This document shows positions 6,654 through 10,362 of a stretch of 10,362 nt of DNA, piece by piece (within the stretch, counting starts at the first letter, position 1; every line of letters starts with the position of its first letter). The stretch spans positions 1-10,362 of the forward strand of contig CAKPNI010000038.1 in the NCBI GenBank assembly GCA_934168355.1, in the 5' to 3' direction. Made by a program: the position numbers and the translations under genes. Under the pieces are notes generated by a model, which saw only the letters and a list, made by a program, of their open reading frames with translations, ran no database searches and was not told where the DNA came from. The stretch is from an uncultured Clostridia bacterium. Its GTDB lineage: Bacteria; Bacillota; Clostridia; TANB77; CAG-508.

Positions 6654-6729
6654 CTCATCGGGACCGGTTCTTTTTGTGTCCATTTTAATAATTAAAATGG
6701 ACACAAAAAGAACCGGTCCCGATGAGTCA
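6651..6729. repeat. Perfect 39-bp-arm palindrome between convergent genes
   Basis: Arms 6651-6689 and 6691-6729 are exactly complementary around a single central A (6690). The outer ends are TGACTCA / TGAGTCA, so the element supplies the TGA stop of rimI (6651-6653) and, on the other strand, the TGA stop of the short-chain dehydrogenase (6727-6729). The core GGGACCGGTTCTTTT is shared, with one base gained, with the repeat at 151-202. Six T residues follow at 6730-6735, so it should terminate rightward transcription very efficiently. In the leftward direction no T-tract follows. Its size and perfection suggest a recent or actively conserved REP/MITE-like element. No transposase is present. Confidence 0.9.
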
Positions 6730-7482
6730 TTTTTTCTTCTCTTGCATATAATAACAAATCTTAGCAACAAAAAAATCAGGAGTAATCTTACTAAAAAACT
6801 TAGCGCACTTTATCAAAAAGCCGGGCACAATATTAAATTTTCCATTCAAAAAATTCCTAACAGCATATTTTGCCACATACTCACTAGACTTTGAGCTTAT
6901 ATTAAACTTTACCCCAGCAACATTATTAAAATTAGTATTTACAGGACCGGGTTGAAGAACACTAATTTTAACCTTAGATTTTTTCTTATTTAATTCTTCT
7001 CTTATTCCCTCTGACAATCTTAAAACATAGGCTTTAGAAGAATAATATGCACACATAAGAGGTCCTGGCATACTTCCCGCAATTGAAGACACATTTAAAA
7101 TTCTTCCAGAATCTTTTTGAACCATATCTTTTAAGTATAATTTTGTCAAAATATGTACTGCAATTATATTTGTTTTTATTAAATTCAACTCTTTTTGTAA
7201 ATCTGTTTTAGTAAATTCCCCAAAAACTCCAAAACCTGCATTGTTTACTAATATATCTATATCTTTATTTTCCTCATAAAGATTTATACAATTTTCTTCA
7301 TCTGACAAATCTTTTACAACTATTTTTACATTTATATTATACTTCACTTCAAGTTCTGTTTTTAATTCGTTTAACCTTTTTTCATCTCGAGCAACTAGTA
7401 CTAAATCATATTTTCTTTCGGCAAATTCTCTTGCCATATCTCTTCCTATTCCAGAAGATGCCCCTGTAATTAAAACTTTCAT
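6727..7482 (-). CDS. Short-chain dehydrogenase/reductase
   Basis: This is a classical SDR of 251 residues with a Rossmann fold. It has the TGASSGIG cofactor loop (6-13), AR at 31-32 favouring NADP, NNAG (80-83), catalytic Ser133 in VSSIAG, YYSSK with Tyr146 and Lys150, and PGPVNT (178-183). It resembles the COG0300 group (YqjQ/DltE-like), whose substrates are mostly undefined; the substrate here cannot be told. Its ATG overlaps the TGA of the upstream transketolase gene by 4 bases (ATGA, 7479-7482), which implies translational coupling. The C-terminus MQEKKK ends in a TGA formed by the end of the palindrome. The conserved-type Arg32 is encoded by CGA. Confidence 0.93.
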   Translation of the reverse strand: MKVLITGASSGIGRDMAREFAERKYDLVLVARDEKRLNELKTELEVKYNINVKIVVKDLSDEENCINLYEENKDIDILVNNAGFGVFGEFTKTDLQKELNLIKTNIIAVHILTKLYLKDMVQKDSGRILNVSSIAGSMPGPLMCAYYSSKAYVLRLSEGIREELNKKKSKVKISVLQPGPVNTNFNNVAGVKFNISSKSSEYVAKYAVRNFLNGKFNIVPGFLIKCAKFFSKITPDFFVAKICYYMQEKKK

Positions 7483-8286
7483 AACTCTCTTATTGCCTCC
7501 TCGTATTGTTCCTTATTTGGTGCCTTTCCATGCCATCCAACCTGATTTTCCATAAAAGACACACCTTTTCCCTTAATAGTTTTAGCAATAATACAAGTAG
7601 GTCTACCTTTTATACTTTTCGCCTTACTAAAAGCATCTTTTATCTCCTGAATATCATGTCCATTTATAGTAATAACATTAAATCCAAAACTTTCAAACTT
7701 TTTATCAATCGGATAAGAACTCATAACTTCCTCTATAGTTCCATCAATTTGAAGATTATTATTATCTACTATTACACACAAATTATCCAATTTATATTTA
7801 TTAGATGCCATCGCAGCTTCCCAAACTTGACCTTCTTCTATTTCTCCATCTCCTAAAATGCAATATACTCTATAATTTTTTTTATCCATTTTTCCGCTTA
7901 TTGCAATACCATTTGCTACTGACAAACCTTGTCCAAGTGAACCAGAACTCATATCAACTCCGTGGTACATCATTCATATTTGGATGCCCTTGAAGCTTGC
8001 TATTAATATTTCTAAAGCCCTTTAAATCCTCTTTTTCGAAATATCCTCTTTCAGCTAATGCTCCATATAATGCTGGCGAACAATGTCCTTTTGATAATAT
8101 TAACCTATCTCTATCTTCCCACTTTGGATTTTTTTCATCTATATTTAGTTCATCAAAATATAATACTGCCATTATATCTGCAATTGACAGTGAACCTCCC
8201 GGATGCCCTGAATTTGCACTATATACCTGCTCTATAATATCTTTTCTTATTTCTTTAGCTTTATTTTCAATTTCTATATTATCCAT
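7479..8286 (-). CDS. Transketolase N-terminal subunit, split by +1 frameshift at an in-frame CGG
   Basis: This is the TPP-binding half of a split transketolase, which moves two-carbon ketol units in the non-oxidative pentose phosphate pathway together with a separate C-terminal subunit. The first part (8286-7963, 108 codons) has GHPGG (27-31), SKGH (65-68) and ends LQGHPNMNDVP; in that frame CGG AGT TGA stops it. The second part (from 7961) continues GVDMSSGSLGQG, GDGEIEEGQ (about 145-153), DNNNLQIDG (174-182) and VGWHGKAP. Ignoring one C (G7962 on the plus strand) gives the family sequence P-GVDMS and 268 residues, a normal length. AAAGGA precedes the ATG at 8286. The C-terminal subunit is not adjacent; an SDR follows instead. 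Recoding, error or mutation cannot be separated here. Confidence 0.88.
7959..7965 (-). other. Candidate +1 recoding site, CCA-CGG-A (transketolase)
   Basis: On the minus strand the zero-frame reads CCA CGG AGT TGA, with a stop one codon after CGG. The family-consistent reading is CCA, skip C, GGA GTT GAT ATG. The CGGA tetramer, the +1 direction and the restored glycine are the same as in rimI. The preceding codons differ (CCA here, ATG in rimI), which points to the CGG itself rather than to the P-site codon. Confidence 0.55.
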
Positions 8287-8330
8287 TTTTTCTTCCTTTC
8301 AACAGATTTATTTTCTCTAATTATATCCAC

Positions 8331-8359
8331 ATTCTACTATACTTACTAAAAAATATCAA
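8331..8359 (-). promoter_or_regulatory. Promoter for the transketolase-SDR operon
   Basis: On the minus strand TTGATA (8354-8359), a 17-base spacer and TAGAAT (8331-8336) each match 5 of 6 consensus bases, and they lie about 45 bases before the ATG. A second TATAAT at 8320-8325 is closer but lacks a good -35. Confidence 0.6.
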
Positions 8360-8367
8360 TAATTTTA

Positions 8368-8396
8368 TTGTTGTTTAATATATTTTATAATATAAT
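8368..8396 (+). promoter_or_regulatory. Promoter for the PepV-like dipeptidase gene
   Basis: TTGTTG (8368-8373), a 17-base spacer and TATAAT (8391-8396) precede the ATG by about 26 bases. An overlapping TATAAT at 8386-8391 is an alternative. The ribosome binding site AGGAGG is at 8412-8417. The element is divergent from, and slightly upstream of, the transketolase promoter. Confidence 0.5.
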
Positions 8397-8422
8397 TGTA
8401 AAAAATAATTTAGGAGGTTTAT

Positions 8423-9817
8423 ATGTTTGATGAATATATTGATAATTTAAAAAATGATATCATAAAGGAAACTTGTAATCTTATAAATATTCCAAGTGTT
8501 TCTGAAGAAAACCAAAATCCTGATACGCCTTTTGGTCAGGGTGCAAAAAAAGCACTTGATTATGCCCTAGATTTAGGAGAACGTCTAGGCTTTAGAACAA
8601 AAAACATTGATAATTACTGTGGATATATTGAATTCGGAGAGGGGGAAACACTTGTAGGTATTATTGGACATTTAGATGTTGTACCTAGTGGTGATGAATG
8701 GGATACTCCTCCTTTTAAAGCTACAATAAAAAGCGGAAAAATTTTTGGTCGTGGTGCAATTGATGATAAAGGCCCTGTTATCGCTTCTCTTTATGCCATG
8801 AAGGCTATAAAAGATAACCAAAAAGTCAACTCAAGAGTAAGACTAATTCTTGGTGTAAATGAAGAAAAAGGCTGGAAATGCATAAAACATTATAAAGAAA
8901 AAGAAGAATGGCCTACAATAGGTTTTAGTCCAGATGCCGATTTTCCATGCATCTATGCCGAAAAAGGTATTGCAACTGTTTATATAAAAGATGATTTTTC
9001 AAAATATGAAAATTATCCAATAAAAATTTCTAATATAGATTGCAATAATAATGCAATTAATGTTGTTCCTAAAATTTGTAATGTCACACTTGATATTGAT
9101 GATTCTAAAATAAATTTAACTGATATTGCAAGTTTTATTGACAATGAATTAGCTTATTTAAACATTAGCTATTCTATTAAAGAAAATTCAATATTACTAC
9201 AATCTTCTGGCATTCAAGCACATGCTGCTCATCCAGATTTAGGTAAAAATGCTATCTCTCCTATGATTATATTTTTACACAAGTTATTTTATCATTTCGG
9301 ACTTAACATTAATATGTTTGAATTTTTTAACAATTTTATAAATACGGAATTTGACGGAAAGTCTTTAGGAATTAATTTTGAAGATGAGTCTGGAATACTT
9401 ACTTTAAATGTTGGACATCTAAAGTTTTATGAAAATTATTTACAAGTTGGTATTAATCTTCGAATTCCAGTAAACACCACTATTGAAACTGTTACCAACA
9501 TAATTGACCAAAAATGTAGAGAATTTTCATTAGAAACTTATGTTGCAGGAAAACAAAAGCCTCTATATGTACCTAAGGATAACTACTTAGTTCAAACTCT
9601 TTGTAATATATTTAATCAAAAAACAAACTCGAACCTTGAACCGATTGCAATAGGTGGAGGAACATATGCTAGAGCTTTTGATAATTGTATTTCTTTTGGG
9701 GCAAACTTTCCCGGAGATACAGACATGTGCCACCAAGCAAATGAATTCGTGGATATAGAAAAATTGGTTTTGGCAAGTAAGATTTATGCGGAGGCAATAT
9801 ACGAATTAACAAGATAA
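8423..9817 (+). CDS. pepV: M20 family dipeptidase, PepV type
   Basis: This is a zinc aminoacylpeptidase of the M20A/PepV group, which cleaves Xaa-Xaa or beta-Ala-His dipeptides in the cytoplasm. The 464 residues show the metal ligand motif GHLDVVP (His83, Asp85), GRGAIDDKGP (bridging Asp114/115), NEEKGW with the catalytic Glu-Glu pair (147-148), SPDADFP (169-175), lid-domain AHAAHP (His267) and a C-terminal GDTDMCHQANEF with metal ligand His437. Length and motif order fit PepV. The ATG has AGGAGG 5 bases upstream. It is monocistronic and shares a bidirectional hairpin with the convergent PBP gene. Arginine codons here are AGA, CGT and CGA, never CGG. Confidence 0.94.
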   Translation: MFDEYIDNLKNDIIKETCNLINIPSVSEENQNPDTPFGQGAKKALDYALDLGERLGFRTKNIDNYCGYIEFGEGETLVGIIGHLDVVPSGDEWDTPPFKATIKSGKIFGRGAIDDKGPVIASLYAMKAIKDNQKVNSRVRLILGVNEEKGWKCIKHYKEKEEWPTIGFSPDADFPCIYAEKGIATVYIKDDFSKYENYPIKISNIDCNNNAINVVPKICNVTLDIDDSKINLTDIASFIDNELAYLNISYSIKENSILLQSSGIQAHAAHPDLGKNAISPMIIFLHKLFYHFGLNINMFEFFNNFINTEFDGKSLGINFEDESGILTLNVGHLKFYENYLQVGINLRIPVNTTIETVTNIIDQKCREFSLETYVAGKQKPLYVPKDNYLVQTLCNIFNQKTNSNLEPIAIGGGTYARAFDNCISFGANFPGDTDMCHQANEFVDIEKLVLASKIYAEAIYELTR

Positions 9818-9836
9818 AAATTTAATTAATATAGCC

Positions 9837-9887
9837 GGTTAAAGAAGTTGAAGATGATTGTACTTCTTTAACCTACTCTACTTTTTT
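9837..9887. terminator. Bidirectional terminator hairpin between convergent genes
   Basis: A perfect 12-bp stem (GGTTAAAGAAGT 9837-9848 / ACTTCTTTAACC 9862-9873) has a 13-base loop. A T-run at 9882-9887 lies 8 bases beyond the stem on the plus strand and overlaps the TAA stop of the leftward gene. On the minus strand the following sequence is AT-rich with a late T-run. It probably serves both the dipeptidase gene and the PBP gene. Confidence 0.7.
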
Positions 9888-10362
9888 AGTTTGTTATCGC
9901 TCTTTTTATCATTGGGATTAGGTAGTGACTTCCTCCGTTATTATTTGCTTTTTCTACCATTCCGATAAATAGATATGGATTGTCTTTATTTACTGTGAAA
10001 CAGTCAAACCAGCCAATTGTATCTGCTTTTTCATCTTTTGAAGCTTTTAATTCAGCTGTTCCTGTTTTTCCAGCAATTGTTACTCCATTTATTTTCATGT
10101 CTTTTGCCGTGCCCTCAGGGTTTTCTACAACTTGTATTAGGTCATTTTTTATTTCTTCTGATGCTTCTTTTGTAAATGCATTTTCTACTAAAATTGTTGG
10201 TGCTTTTTCTTCTTTAAATTCTAGGTATGGTTTTATCATGTTTCCCTCATTATAAAATGCAGAATATATTGATGCCATATGTACTGGATTTATTAGAATT
10301 TGACCTTGACCATATCCTGTATCTGCAAGTAATGTTTCTTTGTCAATTTTTCCATCGTTTGA
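9886..10362 (-). CDS. PBP2a-like class B penicillin-binding protein, 3' part
   Basis: The frame is open to the right edge, giving the last 158 codons of a transpeptidase that crosslinks peptidoglycan outside the membrane. The visible region has ADTGYGQGQILINPVHMASI, KPYLE, the third active-site motif KTGTAELK, then IGWFDCFTVNKDNPYLFIGM and a short C-terminal tail. GYGQG..LINPV, the KTGTAELK context and IGWF with DNP resemble the MecA/PBP2a, Listeria Pbp3 and enterococcal PBP5 group. Low-affinity beta-lactam binding cannot be judged, because the SxxK and SxN motifs lie outside the window. The ATG at 10278 is internal, not the start. Confidence 0.9.
   Translation of the reverse strand, partial: SNDGKIDKETLLADTGYGQGQILINPVHMASIYSAFYNEGNMIKPYLEFKEEKAPTILVENAFTKEASEEIKNDLIQVVENPEGTAKDMKINGVTIAGKTGTAELKASKDEKADTIGWFDCFTVNKDNPYLFIGMVEKANNNGGSHYLIPMIKRAITN

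Noticed and set aside
6547..6894. Open frames crossing the 6651-6729 palindrome in both directions
   Set aside because: They arise because the palindrome lacks stops in those frames; neither has a plausible start or family match.
7959..7965. Simple reassignment of CGG to another amino acid
   Set aside because: A sense reassignment would leave the reading frame unchanged, whereas both genes need a one-base shift to regain their conserved downstream halves.

Overview
The window looks like chromosomal DNA of a low-GC, AT-rich Firmicute, most likely a Clostridia-type anaerobe. The reasons are A/T-biased codon use, AGGAGG-type ribosome binding sites, a TTG start, the tsaE-tsaB-rimI gene order, a split transketolase, a PepV-type dipeptidase and a PBP2a-like transpeptidase. 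No species can be named from the sequence. There is no phage, plasmid, CRISPR or insertion-sequence gene. No gene-free stretch exceeds 300 bases; the longest gaps are about 180 bases (4857-5036) and 136 bases (8287-8422), and both hold divergent promoters.

Layout. At 1-94 is the tail of a rightward gene with an intrinsic terminator, followed by a long inverted repeat (151-202). From 4856 down to 205 genes run leftward: a short membrane-fusion-protein-like adaptor, tRNA-Thr(CGT), ftsY, a strong terminator, and a UPF0182 membrane protein with its own promoter. From 5037 to 6653 a rightward operon encodes tsaE, tsaB and rimI. It converges on a leftward pair, the transketolase N-terminal subunit and a short-chain dehydrogenase, and a perfect 39-bp-arm palindrome (6651-6729) supplies both TGA stop codons at the junction. 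A PepV-like dipeptidase (8423-9817) runs rightward and meets the 3' end of a leftward PBP2a-like gene that leaves the window.

Main discovery candidate. rimI and the transketolase gene are each split by a +1 frameshift, and otherwise both are intact and well conserved. At both breaks the in-frame codon is CGG followed by A. Skipping the C, or reading CGGA as one four-base codon, inserts glycine exactly where the family has a conserved glycine (RGxG of GNAT, PGVDMS of transketolase). By my scan of about 3,200 codons in this window, these are the only two in-frame CGG codons; CGT, CGA and AGA serve for arginine elsewhere. This suggests that CGG is not a normal arginine codon here but a +1 frameshift signal, perhaps unassigned or read by a quadruplet-decoding tRNA-Gly. 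Two independent mutations or assembly errors remain possible.

How the genes work together. tsaE and tsaB serve t6A modification of ANN-decoding tRNAs, which include the tRNA-Thr encoded nearby, and rimI is the usual third member of that cassette. ftsY is the SRP receptor for membrane protein targeting. The remaining genes are central metabolism (transketolase), peptide catabolism and cell-wall synthesis.
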